DNA of 64,000 bases from Chersky-840 sp963811775 (GTDB lineage Bacteria; Actinomycetota; Acidimicrobiia; Acidimicrobiales; UBA8190): positions 186,001 through 250,000 of the forward strand of contig CAWESO010000004.1 in the NCBI GenBank assembly GCA_963811775.1, given 5' to 3'. Each line of letters opens with the position of its first letter. Position 1 is the first letter of the stretch. Made by a program: the position numbers and the translations under genes. Below the pieces are notes generated by a model. That model made no database searches, was not told where the DNA came from, and was given only the letters and a program-made list of their open reading frames with translations. Below, in pieces: positions 33,059-41,644 of this stretch.

Positions 33059-33175
33059 TTGGCCATCGAGAGCGCAACGATGCGGTTCAGCGACATGGTG
33101 GGGTCGACGGAGTCGACGGAGCTGGCGCGGCGGTTGTCGCCCGAGGCCGCCAACGAGCTGGGAGCTATTACATGA
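33059..33175 (+). pseudogene. N-terminal stub of a class III adenylate/guanylate cyclase
   Basis: TAGGAGGGAGG (33041-33051) is a strong ribosome binding site, and a TTG at 33059 opens AIESATMRFSDMVGSTES, TELARRLSPEAANELG, then a TGA at 33173. FSDMVGSTELARRLSPEAA is the start of class III cyclase catalytic domains (beta1 strand with the metal-binding Asp). A 9-bp duplication (TCGACGGAG twice) makes the odd GSTESTEL. After Leu-Gly the cyclase sequence ends and the P450 start follows, with ATGA overlap. So the first 38 codons and signals of a cyclase gene now stand in front of P450, probably by deletion. Confidence 0.7.
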
Positions 33176-34392
33176 CCCAGGGGATCTCCGCAACGATGCT
33201 GCTCGACTCGAAGATCATTGAAGATCCCTATCAGTTCTACCGCCGACTCCACGCCCAGGCGCCTGTATGGGAGATCTCCGATACCGGGTTGTTCGCCGTC
33301 AGCACCTTCGAGCTCGTGGCGGAAGCGACGGGCCGCGTCAAGGACTTCTCGTCAAACATCAACTTTCTGCTCTACCGCGACGACGCTGGACTCCCTTGCC
33401 GCCTCCCCTTCGGTGACGCGGGCGCACAGGCGCTCGCCACCGCCGATCCGCCAATGCACACGTTGCACAGGAACACCGTCTTTCCCGAGCTGGTGGCCAA
33501 GCGCATGGCCGAGCTCGAGCCCGACATCGTCGACGTCGCCACCGGGTGCGTGACGCGAGCGCTGGAAAGCGGGACCGCCGAGTTCATGACCGAGATCGGC
33601 AACGTGGTGCCGATCACTATGATCAGCCGACTCATCGGTTTTCGCGACAGCAATATCGACCAGCTTTTGACTGCGGCGTTCGACTCGACCGCAATGTTGG
33701 GTTCGACCCTCTCCCTCGATGAGCTGATGGAGCTCATAGGCCACATCGGCGAGATCCAAGCGTGGCTCGCCGATCAACTTTCGGCGGCGGTGAAGCATCC
33801 AGCTGACGACCTCCTTGGCGCCGTCGCCCGCGGCGTGCAGGACGGGGTGTTCGGCGACTTCGAAGCCCTGGCCATCCTGCACACCCTGCTGAGCGCCGGG
33901 GGCGAGTCCACCACGAGCCTGCTCGGCAACGGTGTGCGCCTTCTTGCCGAGCACCCTGATCTCCAGGAGCATCTCCGTCAGAGGCCCGAGCAGATTCCGG
34001 CGTTCGTCGAAGAGGCGCTGCGCCTGGAGCCGCCATTCCGGTACCACATGCGGGTCGCACCCAAGGGCACGACGCTCGGTGTGGTCGACATCCCGGCTGG
34101 CGCCACCGTCCTGTTGCTCTGGGGCGCTGCCAACCGCGACGCGTCTGTGTTTGAGCGACCGGATGAGATCGATCTCCAGCGGCAGGTCCCGCGCCGTCAC
34201 GTGGCGTTCGGACGCGGCATCCACCATTGCGTCGGTGCGCCCCTCGCCCGCATCGAGGCCCGTGCTGTCCTCACCGTGCTGCTCGAGCGCACCAGCGAGA
34301 TCACCCTCGACCCCGAACACGCGCCGCAGTGGGCCAACAGCCTTATGGTCCGACGCCACGAGCAGCTCCCATTACGGCTCGTCCCCCGCTGA
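33172..34392 (+). CDS. Cytochrome P450
   Basis: Heme monooxygenase of 406 residues, soluble bacterial type (uses ferredoxin/ferredoxin reductase; none is encoded nearby). The heme-binding loop FGRGIHHCVGAPLAR carries the axial Cys 353; the I-helix oxygen-activation motif is AGGEST (242-247); the K-helix ExxR is EALR (Glu 281, Arg 284). Length and HxxxR-like MHTLHRNTVFP also fit CYP families that hydroxylate steroids, terpenes or fatty acids. Start ATG 33172 overlaps the stop of a cyclase stub. It converges with the epoxide-hydrolase-like gene 37 bp away, next to a Rieske oxygenase. Substrate unknown. Confidence 0.95.
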   Translation: MTQGISATMLLDSKIIEDPYQFYRRLHAQAPVWEISDTGLFAVSTFELVAEATGRVKDFSSNINFLLYRDDAGLPCRLPFGDAGAQALATADPPMHTLHRNTVFPELVAKRMAELEPDIVDVATGCVTRALESGTAEFMTEIGNVVPITMISRLIGFRDSNIDQLLTAAFDSTAMLGSTLSLDELMELIGHIGEIQAWLADQLSAAVKHPADDLLGAVARGVQDGVFGDFEALAILHTLLSAGGESTTSLLGNGVRLLAEHPDLQEHLRQRPEQIPAFVEEALRLEPPFRYHMRVAPKGTTLGVVDIPAGATVLLLWGAANRDASVFERPDEIDLQRQVPRRHVAFGRGIHHCVGAPLARIEARAVLTVLLERTSEITLDPEHAPQWANSLMVRRHEQLPLRLVPR

Positions 34393-34429
34393 ATCTCGCT
34401 CCGCGGGCGCATGGGATATCGCCAACGAG

Positions 34430-34816
34430 TTAGGAATCCCCCGACAGCATCTTCGTGATCTGGCCCATGTCGAAGTAGTCCCGCCAGGCGCTGATCTTGC
34501 CATCACGCACCTCGAAGATGCCCATCAGGGGCAGCGGTGCAACGATGTCCCCGACCTTGAACGTATCGACTCGCTCAGTGAGCACGACGTTGTCGCGCAC
34601 AGCCAGGTGAAGGGTCTCGATCGTCATGTTGTCGCACATGGCAAAGAAGCCGTCGATGAAGGCGATGGTGGCGTCGATCCCGACAGCGGGGTCCATGGGG
34701 ATGTTGTGGTAGACGACATCGTCGGTGAAGAACGGGCGCAAGGCCTCGGCGTCGTGTTTCGCGAATGCGTGGCACATGTCTTGCACAACCCGTTCGGCAT
34801 CCTCTGCGGCTCCCAT
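34430..34816 (-). CDS. Limonene-1,2-epoxide hydrolase-like protein (NTF2/SnoaL fold)
   Basis: Small alpha+beta-barrel protein of 128 residues. The limonene-epoxide-hydrolase active-site pattern can be followed: Tyr 36 and Asn 38 in VVYHNIPMDP, Arg 82 and Asp 84 in VVLTERVDTF, and Asp 113 in AWRDYFD, which corresponds to the Asp-Arg-Asp triad of that enzyme. It would open an epoxide by direct water attack. Related proteins (for example EphG) act on sterol-like epoxides. A P450 and a Rieske oxygenase lie either side, enzymes that could generate an epoxide or related product. Catalytic role inferred from residues, not proven. Confidence 0.85.
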   Translation of the reverse strand: MGAAEDAERVVQDMCHAFAKHDAEALRPFFTDDVVYHNIPMDPAVGIDATIAFIDGFFAMCDNMTIETLHLAVRDNVVLTERVDTFKVGDIVAPLPLMGIFEVRDGKISAWRDYFDMGQITKMLSGDS

Positions 34817-34949
34817 TGTGGCCTCCTAGGGTTAGACGGGCTGGTTGGCTCTCGCCGGCCCGATGTTTCGGACAAACCTCAAGTTAGCTTGGTATTGAAT
34901 GCCCCGGAGCTTCCCCGCAGTCCGACCGCCGGAAGTGCGTAACGTCAAG

Positions 34950-35948
34950 CTAAGAGCGCGACGCTGACAACGGTCGGTCAGGGTGATGCGACGGCTCCCA
35001 GGTGGAATAGAACTGTCGAAACCATCGGCGGTACTGAGCGATCGGTCCATCCACACCGGTGAGTCGCGGTCGCTCCCGGTAGATCTTGTTCTCCCATATC
35101 GGAATGTCCTGTGTGAACTGGACGTTGGTGACCTCGTCGTTCAGCTCCGCAATGGATTGGGTTGCCGCTTCGTCATCCAGAGCGACCATCGAGAAGTGGA
35201 GGGTGATCTCGGTGATCTCATCGTCGACAGGCGTTTGCGTGATGTAGGTGAGCATCTCGAGCGGCCCCTCTCGGACCTCGACGGCCACGATGCCTGGGCC
35301 GCAGGTTGTCGATCGGGCGAACACCTCGAACCCGCGCTCCGATACGGCCGTGACCTTAATGTATTGGTCGACGACCATCGACGGTCCTTCGAACGTCACA
35401 TCGAACCGGTCGTTGTCAGGCGGGTCCATGTCGTGCACGGTCCAGAAATGCGACCGGTCGATGATGTTCTCGGTCAGGTCCTGAAGACCGATCCGGACGC
35501 GGTAGGTGTTCACTCTCCAAGGTGTCCAGCGTGCCCCGTTGTCGCGGTAACTGGTCACGTCGTATTGGGGAGATTCGCCGCCCGCGTGGTGCCATGCGAA
35601 GATTCGGCTGTTGCGTTCGCAGGTGTCCCACGCCTGGGCCTTCACGCGGGGTAGTCGCCGGTCTAGGTGGGGCACTTCAACGACACTTCCGTCACCGTCG
35701 AAGCGCCAGCCATGGAAGGGACATACGATGCCGTCGCCGCACACCCGCCCTCCAACGCCGAGGTGGGCGCCGAGGTGTGGACAATGTGCGTCGAAAATCC
35801 GCACGGTACCGTCCTCGCCCCGGAACGCGACGAGATCCCGGCCCAGGTAGTACAGGGGTTTGACCTCACCGAGGCCAACCTCGTCGGAAGCAGCAACGCT
35901 GAACCAGCCGTCGGGAGTGGCAGGGAACGGGTACCGGCTGTCAGTCAC
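34950..35948 (-). CDS. Rieske non-heme iron oxygenase, KshA-like
   Basis: Oxygenase component of 332 residues from GTG 35948. The Rieske [2Fe-2S] ligands are Cys 56 and His 58 (DAHCPHLGAH) and Cys 76 and His 79 (VCPFHGWRFDG). The catalytic mononuclear iron ligands follow the N-x-x-D-x-x-H-x4-H pattern (Asn 161, Asp 164, His 167, His 172 in ENIIDRSHFWTVHD), with the distal Asp in QDIPIWENK, as in KshA, which hydroxylates the steroid C9. It needs a reductase (KshB type), not seen here. The start overlaps the stop of the upstream dehydrogenase gene by 8 bp. Ring-hydroxylation of a terpenoid or steroid is likely; exact substrate unknown. Confidence 0.93.
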   Translation of the reverse strand: MTDSRYPFPATPDGWFSVAASDEVGLGEVKPLYYLGRDLVAFRGEDGTVRIFDAHCPHLGAHLGVGGRVCGDGIVCPFHGWRFDGDGSVVEVPHLDRRLPRVKAQAWDTCERNSRIFAWHHAGGESPQYDVTSYRDNGARWTPWRVNTYRVRIGLQDLTENIIDRSHFWTVHDMDPPDNDRFDVTFEGPSMVVDQYIKVTAVSERGFEVFARSTTCGPGIVAVEVREGPLEMLTYITQTPVDDEITEITLHFSMVALDDEAATQSIAELNDEVTNVQFTQDIPIWENKIYRERPRLTGVDGPIAQYRRWFRQFYSTWEPSHHPDRPLSASRS

Positions 35949-37053
35949 GATGAGGCTCCCTTCTCGACATGAATCGCCCGGCGAAGCTGCGTAACGGGAG
36001 ATCGGCGCTGGTGATGCAGCCGGGTGGTGCCTCGACCACAGCCCGGATCGCATTGAGTGCCGGCATGCCCGTGACAGTCATGCCAACGGAGGCAAAGGCT
36101 TCCGGCGATGAAAAGTCGGTTCCCGGCTTCGGGAAGATCATGTGCTTGCTGTAGATACAAGGATCGCCCTTGATCGTCGTGATATAGCAACCCTGGATGT
36201 CCCAGTGGGGACTGGTGTGAGGCGTCATTTGCCACTCGAGGTGCATCTCAACCCGCGGCTCACCATCGACAATCCCGAGGTACTTGAGATAGCAGCCACC
36301 CAAAGAGCCCTTTGGCAGCTGATACCAGCCGAGATCCACGTCCTTGGTGCAGGCACCCAACTCGCACTCAAAGCGAACCTCGTCTAAGTCAAGGCGGAAG
36401 CAGTCGGCCATGAGGCGGACGGCGTCCTCGAAGACCCGGGTGTACTTCTCGAGCATGCCAGGGACAGCTGCGTCGTCGACCGACCGACCGAAACCAACCT
36501 CTACCCAAGTGTCGACCGAGTGGTGACAAGAAACGTCGACCGACTCAACGGAGAGCACATGCTCGATCTCGGCTACATCGGTCGAGTGGACGATGGTCAG
36601 AATCTGAGCCAGTCCCGGGTTCATCCCGGTGCCGTAGAAGGTCGAACGGCCCCGAAGACACGCTGCCTCGATCACCTCTGACTCTCGCCGGCCGGATCGG
36701 TGAGGATGGTTGGCATTGCGATGGTGACCAGTAATCCAGTCGGCTGTGGTGACGATGTTGATCCCGGCTTCGAGCACCTGTTCGTACAGGTCGACGTCTG
36801 GGAACACGCCGTGGAAGGTGACGCAGTCGGGCTTCGAGGCGATGATGGCGTCGATGGAGCCCGTCGCCACAACACCGATCGGGTCCATGTCAACGATCGC
36901 GCCGGCGTCCCTGCCGATCTTGTCGGGTGAGTAGCAGTGCAAGCCGATCAGCTCCAGGTCCGGATGGCGTTGGATCCGCTTGATCATCTCGGAACCGACG
37001 TTGCCGGTTGCCACTTGGAACACCCGGATCTTGCGGTCTTGAACAGAGCTCAC
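35941..37053 (-). CDS. NAD(P)-binding dihydrodipicolinate reductase-like dehydrogenase
   Basis: Oxidoreductase of 370 residues. The N-terminal Rossmann fold is IRVFQVATGNVGSEMIKRI (about 9-27), and the layout is that of dihydrodipicolinate reductase N-domain proteins like 2,4-diaminopentanoate dehydrogenase (long form, no lysine-biosynthetic residues). The segments TADWITGHHRN, GTGMNPGLAQILTI and KGDPCIYSKHMIFPKPG are family hallmarks. These enzymes are found in actinobacterial terpene/steroid clusters as hydride-transfer enzymes of unknown substrate. Start is GTG 37053 with AGGA upstream. It is upstream of and overlaps the Rieske gene, so the two form an operon. Confidence 0.87.
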   Translation of the reverse strand: MSSVQDRKIRVFQVATGNVGSEMIKRIQRHPDLELIGLHCYSPDKIGRDAGAIVDMDPIGVVATGSIDAIIASKPDCVTFHGVFPDVDLYEQVLEAGINIVTTADWITGHHRNANHPHRSGRRESEVIEAACLRGRSTFYGTGMNPGLAQILTIVHSTDVAEIEHVLSVESVDVSCHHSVDTWVEVGFGRSVDDAAVPGMLEKYTRVFEDAVRLMADCFRLDLDEVRFECELGACTKDVDLGWYQLPKGSLGGCYLKYLGIVDGEPRVEMHLEWQMTPHTSPHWDIQGCYITTIKGDPCIYSKHMIFPKPGTDFSSPEAFASVGMTVTGMPALNAIRAVVEAPPGCITSADLPLRSFAGRFMSRREPHRD

Positions 37054-37177
37054 GCGGTCCTCCGGTCACGTCGATAGTGGGGGTCCTGCGACCCCTTGCC
37101 CAGATGGGAGACTACAGTCCAGACACATGTCCGACAACGGGCAATCCGGTTTACATGCCATTTTTACAACGGGTGTG

Positions 37178-37480
37178 AAGAAGACGATGTCCTATTCGAA
37201 CCGGTCGGGCCTGCGAGTTCGCATGCAGAACCTGATTTGAGAACTGCTCGTTACCTCGGGGCCACAGACTTCAGGTGATAATTGCGTTGAGTTTGTCGAA
37301 AAGAGGGCCGAGAAGCCTTGTTCTTCTGACGGGGATCATTTCTCGGTCAGGCTGGTCCAGCGTCACCAGCGATGGCGGAACACCAAACGGACGACTTGCT
37401 TTATTCAATTCGGAAAAATACCGGACGGGTTCATCCAATTTGAACGCTAACGACGACGGTACCGATATCAGGGCACTTAT
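37178..37480 (+). repeat. Copy A of a dispersed, degenerate repeat
   Basis: Closely matches 56393-56705 in the same orientation. The best part, 37178-37330, shares AAGACGATGTC, ATTCGAACCGG, TTCGCATGCAGAACCTGATT and TTGAGTTTGTCGAA; weaker homology reaches the shared GATATCAG..GCACTT. The minus strand keeps a frame ending LLGPLFDKLNAIIT (to 37271) here, and a related frame in copy B ends SALFDKLKGSS. So the two are remnants of one duplicated gene or mobile element. I could not name it. The 536-bp gap 37054-37589 holds nothing else. Confidence 0.75.
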
Positions 37481-37589
37481 AGTACGGTCAACAAACCTCG
37501 TCTTTGGAAGCCTTCTTGGCCGGCATCTTGCGAGCCGTCGCCTTCTTGGCGGGCGGAGGAACACCCTGGAGCGGGATCATCATCGCTAG

Positions 37590-37868
37590 TCACTGTGGCC
37601 GGCGTAGCCGTTGTAAAGCGATCTTGACCGACTGAGCTTCATGATGCCCAACCTCGATTTCGATGAGTTTCCGTCGACTGGTGGCGCCTCGCACAAGCCT
37701 GACCGACCGGGGGGACACCGCGACTGCCTTGGCGACTGCACGCAACGCAGCCCCCGTTGCCCGTCCGGAGTCGGCAGGCTCGACGACACGCACGACAAGG
37801 GCGCCGTCGTATTCTCCTCCGACGACTGTGGCCGACGAACTCGGTCGAACATGGATCTCCACTCGCAT
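37590..37868 (-). CDS. DUF167 (YggU) family protein
   Basis: Small protein of 92 residues beginning MRVEIHVRPSSSATVVGGEY, then LVVRVVEPADSGRATGAALR, VRLVRGATSRRKLIEIEV. The VRGATSRRKLIEI segment is the DUF167 signature. The fold is a small alpha/beta domain of unknown function, widespread in bacteria and archaea, and often next to YggT-type membrane proteins, which are not seen here. Full length for the family. Function unknown. Confidence 0.87.
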   Translation of the reverse strand: MRVEIHVRPSSSATVVGGEYDGALVVRVVEPADSGRATGAALRAVAKAVAVSPRSVRLVRGATSRRKLIEIEVGHHEAQSVKIALQRLRRPQ

Positions 37869-37992
37869 TTTCCTATGTTGTAGAGCACATCGGAGCCCCC
37901 TGGTTCTGATTCAGGTCTGACGGGTCGATGGAGGACACGTCTGGCCTAACCCTCGGCGGGGCAGCCGATCCCGAGTCGGGAAGTGGCTCCGA

Positions 37993-38598
37993 CTACAACT
38001 TCGGAAGGATGGCGGTGGCGAGTTGCTCCTCATCGGCCAGGGACGGTGGCGCACCAGCAGGAGCGACAGCCACCCGAAGATAGTAGTTGCCCTTGACGAC
38101 GCTCAACGAGGCATAGCCGTCGTAGTACGCCTGGTCGCCGTAGCCGCTGATCGACTGGGCACTGACCTTGGACTTATAGTCGTTGTACCAAGTCGAGGCG
38201 TCAGAGCCTTCGACCACGACGACCCGGACGGTGTCGGCCTGAGACACGTTCGGGGTCGTAGGGGTGGGCGCCGACGGCCCGTAGAAAACGCAGGCGAGAC
38301 CCCCTTCGACGGTGGCGTTCCCCAGGACGCCTGGGGTGACAGAGGCTCCGATGGCACTGGTTGCCTCGGCCTGGGTCACCACTGAACATGAGTTGAAGTT
38401 GGCGGTGCTGGCAATGGTGGTGGTGGTGGTGGGCGACGATGACGACGTCGACGAAGCCGAAGCCCTGGTGGTCGGTGTCGTACTCGCCGATGTGGACGAC
38501 GGGGAGGAGGACGAGCTGCACGCCGCCAGGGGGATGGCGATGGGAACGGCGACCACGACCCCAATAAATCCTCGATGCAGCTTCGGATGGAATTTCAT
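37993..38598 (-). CDS. DUF3558-like lipoprotein
   Basis: Exported lipoprotein of 201 residues. Start at ATG 38598 gives MKFHPKLHRGFIGVVVAVPI, then AIPLAAC with the lipidated Cys about 27. A Ser/Thr-rich stem (about 28-65) precedes a domain starting NFNSCSVVTQAEATSAIGAS, with paired cysteine in GGLACVFYGPS, which is the DUF3558 layout, and YKSKVSAQSISGYGDQAYYD. DUF3558 lipoproteins lie on the outer face of the membrane in many actinobacteria, role undefined. The longer upstream open frame has no coherent composition and lacks a signal peptide. Confidence 0.85.
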   Translation of the reverse strand: MKFHPKLHRGFIGVVVAVPIAIPLAACSSSSSPSSTSASTTPTTRASASSTSSSSPTTTTTIASTANFNSCSVVTQAEATSAIGASVTPGVLGNATVEGGLACVFYGPSAPTPTTPNVSQADTVRVVVVEGSDASTWYNDYKSKVSAQSISGYGDQAYYDGYASLSVVKGNYYLRVAVAPAGAPPSLADEEQLATAILPKL

Positions 38599-38767
38599 CA
38601 GACTCCTTGGGTGGGCGGACAAAGCCCAGATGACATTGAGCGCCCGATATGGGCGAGAAAACAACCCTAAGCTAGTCGCTAGAGCTTCGTTCCCCTTGGC
38701 CAACAGGTCGGGTGGTGGTGCCGCATTATGCAGATCGGCGCAAGGCTCGCGCATCGGATGCTGGTCG

Positions 38768-39088
38768 TCAGAACGAAGCGGGCGTGGACCCACCTCGCTC
38801 CCGTTCATCCCCCGAGAGCCTCTCCAGGCCGTCTTTCGTGTCCTCGCTTGGAGTTGTACGGATGGTCTCGAAGCCACACATACACCGGTAGGGGCGGGCA
38901 AACGCGGGGTCTCCCAGCCCGCTGACGGTGTAGAAGAGATCCCCGGCGGCCAGAGCCCCCAGTACCGAAGTGATCGACCAATGGTCAGGAGAGCCGGGCT
39001 GGGGGGCGGTGTTGACAGCGGTGATGTGGTGGTGGCCCCAGTTGGTCAAGGACCTGTGAACGCTGACGATCTGAAACGCCTGTTCCAT
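38768..39088 (-). CDS. DUF3892-like small protein
   Basis: Protein of 106 residues from ATG 39088 (alternative start 39115), with MEQAFQIVSVHRSLTNWGHH, then HITAVNTAPQPGSPDHWSIT and FARPYRCMCGFETIRTTP. The ITAVN...W...V segment and the CMCG pair near the end fit DUF3892-type proteins, which may bind metal at the C-terminal cysteine pair. It is the third gene of a run of small minus-strand genes (39848, 39605, 39088). Function unknown. Confidence 0.65.
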   Translation of the reverse strand: MEQAFQIVSVHRSLTNWGHHHITAVNTAPQPGSPDHWSITSVLGALAAGDLFYTVSGLGDPAFARPYRCMCGFETIRTTPSEDTKDGLERLSGDERERGGSTPASF

Positions 39089-39242
39089 GGTTACGACCTT
39101 GCCTACCACCAGCATACGACGGCGGGCCCACAGAGGAGCTGTCGGTCACGCTCTTGCGGTCACAACGGCACGACAACTCTCGGGTGGTTGAAAAGAAACC
39201 TATGTTCTACGCGAAGCGCTGGCAAACCCTCTCTGCGAAGCC

Positions 39243-39605
39243 CTAGGGAGGGTCATTCAGGTTCTTGACATCGAGGGGTTCAACAGCCTCTCCGTTGCCA
39301 TCTTCGGCGTCCAGGATGGTCCGTGGAGCCCCCGGACGCTCGGCCATGTTCAAGTTCCGTGGAGCGTCGGCTACCACAACGTGGCCACAGTGAAAACACT
39401 CCGATCCCTCGGCGAAGTGGAAGCTACCGGGGCCATCGGTGGCGCCGAAGCGTGATACTCCGCACGCCGGACAGATCCCAAACTCACTTCGGACGAGACC
39501 GTCGGTACCACGACGTCCGGCGGCACGCAGCTCGTCAGCACTGACCTACTTGCCGCCCACATAGGCACCGCCTTGAACGCCGGTCCTCCGTCCAGCCCCG
39601 GTCAT
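39243..39605 (-). pseudogene. Zinc-ribbon protein interrupted by an amber codon
   Basis: From ATG 39605 the frame reads MTGAGRRTGVQGGAYVGGK, TAG (39548-39546), then continues without a break in the same frame: VSADELRAAGRRGTDGLVR, SEFGICPACGVSRFGATDG, FAEGSECFHCGHVVVADAP, to a TAG at 39243. Two cysteine pairs (CPAC and CFHC) make a zinc ribbon. No start codon exists between the amber and the ribbon. It is thus a 120-residue gene with one nonsense change (CAG to TAG would be enough), or a sequencing error. The gene lies 6 bp behind the 78-residue gene, in one unit. Confidence 0.65.
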
Positions 39606-39611
39606 GCTCAG

Positions 39612-39848
39612 CTAACCGGTGGTGGCAATCGTGAAGGCATCGGGGTCCAGTGGCTCATAGTGAGACTTCTCGATGGTGGTCTTCCTTGCGTGTGAGTAGG
39701 GATTGTGTCCTCCCATTGCAGGGTTCAGAAGCGGCCAGTCGACCTTGACCGCCCCCGAGGAAGAGTCCCAGGCAGTCACGAGAATCTGGCGGACCTTGCC
39801 ACCGAGGTGCGCTACGACGAACTGCTCCGTGATCGGCTTCCAGGCCAT
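39612..39848 (-). CDS. Small hypothetical protein (78 residues)
   Basis: Begins MAWKPITEQFVVAHLGGKVR with GAGGAGG 4 bp upstream of ATG 39848. It includes QILVTAWDSSSGAVKVDWPL and ARKTTIEKSHYEPLDPDAFT. Mixed alpha/beta composition, no cysteines, no membrane segment. Its stop lies 6 bp before the amber-interrupted zinc-ribbon gene, so the two are co-transcribed. The frame is open far upstream but that part has no coherent composition. No family recognised. Confidence 0.6.
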   Translation of the reverse strand: MAWKPITEQFVVAHLGGKVRQILVTAWDSSSGAVKVDWPLLNPAMGGHNPYSHARKTTIEKSHYEPLDPDAFTIATTG

Positions 39849-40086
39849 AGAGCCTCCTCTGTCGTGCCCGAGTCCCGCGTGACCCAAGGGTGGCCTCCCG
39901 AGGCGGGCGATACACAACGCTACCCTCGATAACCGAACCACCCGTCCCACGATGGAGGTGGCGGGGCGCCTGAACCCCTGGTCACAGTGGGGCAACGGGC
40001 AGGCCGCAATGCCACGGGAGTCCCACTCGGTAACCGGGTGCGCTCAGTCGGTTGCGACACCGCCAACCGATCGCCCATCCTGCGTG

Positions 40087-40965
40087 CTACTGACTGGGCC
40101 ACGGCAGGCCCATGTTGTTTAGCTTCGGCACCTCGCCAGCCGCCATGATCCGTTCGGCGAGCGGACGCATTGCCTCCACGAGTTCGACTGCCCGGGTGCC
40201 AAGGGTGGCCACGAGGGGTACAGCCAATCGATCGGTCGCAGCTTCAATGGCATCGCGGGCCTGGGTGCCTGCCGTAGTGGGACGTTCCGCGTCGTCAAGC
40301 CATCCCCGCTCTCGAAGATGCATAATTGCCGTTTGCCACTCGTCATCGGACCACCCACGCTTGGTCCGAAGGCTCTCCCCATCGGAGCGTCCGGTCGCCG
40401 CCTGCATGACGAGTGACTCGCACGGGTCGATCTGGTTGGCTACGAGACAAGCGACATGACCGTCGCCACGATGCTCGCGCATCGCACCGAGGGCCTGCCA
40501 GAGCTGGAGGTGTGGTGCACCCGGATCTGCGAGCGCGGCGTTCGCAGCACCTAGCGGTCGGCCCGAGAAGTTAGCTGAGCCGACGGCGGTCGTGGCGAGT
40601 GACGCTGCTCGCCGAACCTCGGGCCCATCGATCGCATCTCCCAGCAGCCGCCCAAGGGCGGCGTCCATCGCCGATAGTCGGGCATCGATGAGCTGTCGTG
40701 GCTCGGCGTACGCCCAAGCGCCGGGGATGGCGCGCTCGACCATTCGGGGGTGAAAGCCGTAGAAAATCGCGGTCACGACGGCTGTCGTCACCGTGCCGAG
40801 AGGTGCAGCCCTGCAGCCGAAGTAGCTCATCCAGCCGCCCTTGAGGCCGAGCCCGTCTGTTGCTGCACGGGTCTCCGGGGCGAAGAAGACCACAGCGTGG
40901 ATCGGCTCGCCGTACTGCCAAACGAGACGCGCCGCTTGCTCCTCCTGTGAGCCCACGTTGGCCAC
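40087..40965 (-). CDS. SCO6745 family protein
   Basis: Soluble protein of 292 residues matching an actinobacterial family I know under the name SCO6745. It opens with QEEQAARLVWQYGEPIHAVV and continues GLKGGWMSYFGCRAAPLGTV, FYGFHPRMVERAIPGAWAYA, ADPGAPHLQLWQALGAMREHRGDGH (partial pattern), ERGWLDDAERPTTAGTQARD and a MRPLAERIMAAGEVP end. It is helical throughout, with a winged-helix-like C-terminal third. No catalytic motif or cofactor site. Alternative view: a helix-turn-helix regulator. Function unknown. Confidence 0.85.
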   Translation of the reverse strand: MANVGSQEEQAARLVWQYGEPIHAVVFFAPETRAATDGLGLKGGWMSYFGCRAAPLGTVTTAVVTAIFYGFHPRMVERAIPGAWAYAEPRQLIDARLSAMDAALGRLLGDAIDGPEVRRAASLATTAVGSANFSGRPLGAANAALADPGAPHLQLWQALGAMREHRGDGHVACLVANQIDPCESLVMQAATGRSDGESLRTKRGWSDDEWQTAIMHLRERGWLDDAERPTTAGTQARDAIEAATDRLAVPLVATLGTRAVELVEAMRPLAERIMAAGEVPKLNNMGLPWPSQ

Positions 40966-41644
40966 GGTGGGAAGCCTTCCACAATGGCTACGGCCAGTGG
41001 CTCGGAGCTGGACGTGTCCACAACTGCAGGTGATGCTCGGGGTCGGAGCAGGTCAGATCAGACCCAACCGCCCGGAAGTTCTCCAGGCAGGCCATTAGGA
41101 TGGGTCGCTTGGTTGGCAGACCACCTGAATCCGGTGCAACCTGTCAGACGCAGAGGGAGACACCGGGGGTGATACACCCCCCCGAATACCGTGCACCCGT
41201 CACGCCGTCTACGTCCCAAACTCCGCCAGTGCTTGTCGGACGCGGATCGAGATTGTGCGCAGTCGACTCGGCGCTATGAATTGGGTGGGAAGGTCGCAGG
41301 ACCCCCGGAGTCCAGGTGGTTGTCTCGGCCACCGCACCCGACATGTCCAGTCCTTGCGCCTGAAGATGGGATTGATCGGTATTCGCTGGAATCACGAGTG
41401 GAGCGAACCCGACTTGGACTCGTTCGTCCCACACCGGGGCTATCGACGCCAACACCTGATCGCATTGCTTCCTCTCGCAACGATTCGGCACGAGCACGAC
41501 GGTCACTGAGGTGCGATTTCGTCAGTATTGATGAGGCAACGCCCGGATGCCTGGAGCATTGTGAGGCCGGGTGGAAAAGGCAACTTCCGAGGTTCGGCAC
41601 CCCTGTCGGCCTGACGTGAGGTGCCGAGACGAAATGAGTTCACA
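40966..41644. other. Gene-free stretch of about 680 bp
   Basis: Open frames exist on both strands (for example 41144-41506 minus) but none has a ribosome binding site with a recognisable domain. The stretch should contain the promoter of the large repetitive surface protein that starts at 41645. I see no repeats or palindromes here. Confidence 0.45.

Noticed and set aside
37185..37245. tRNA gene on the minus strand in the dispersed repeat (GGTTCGAAT motif)
   Set aside because: The T-stem 3' side does not pair and the anticodon stem-loop has the wrong size in both copies; better described as a repeat.
41144..41506. 120-residue minus-strand frame in front of the surface protein gene
   Set aside because: No ribosome binding site and no domain; overlapping frames on the other strand look equally likely.
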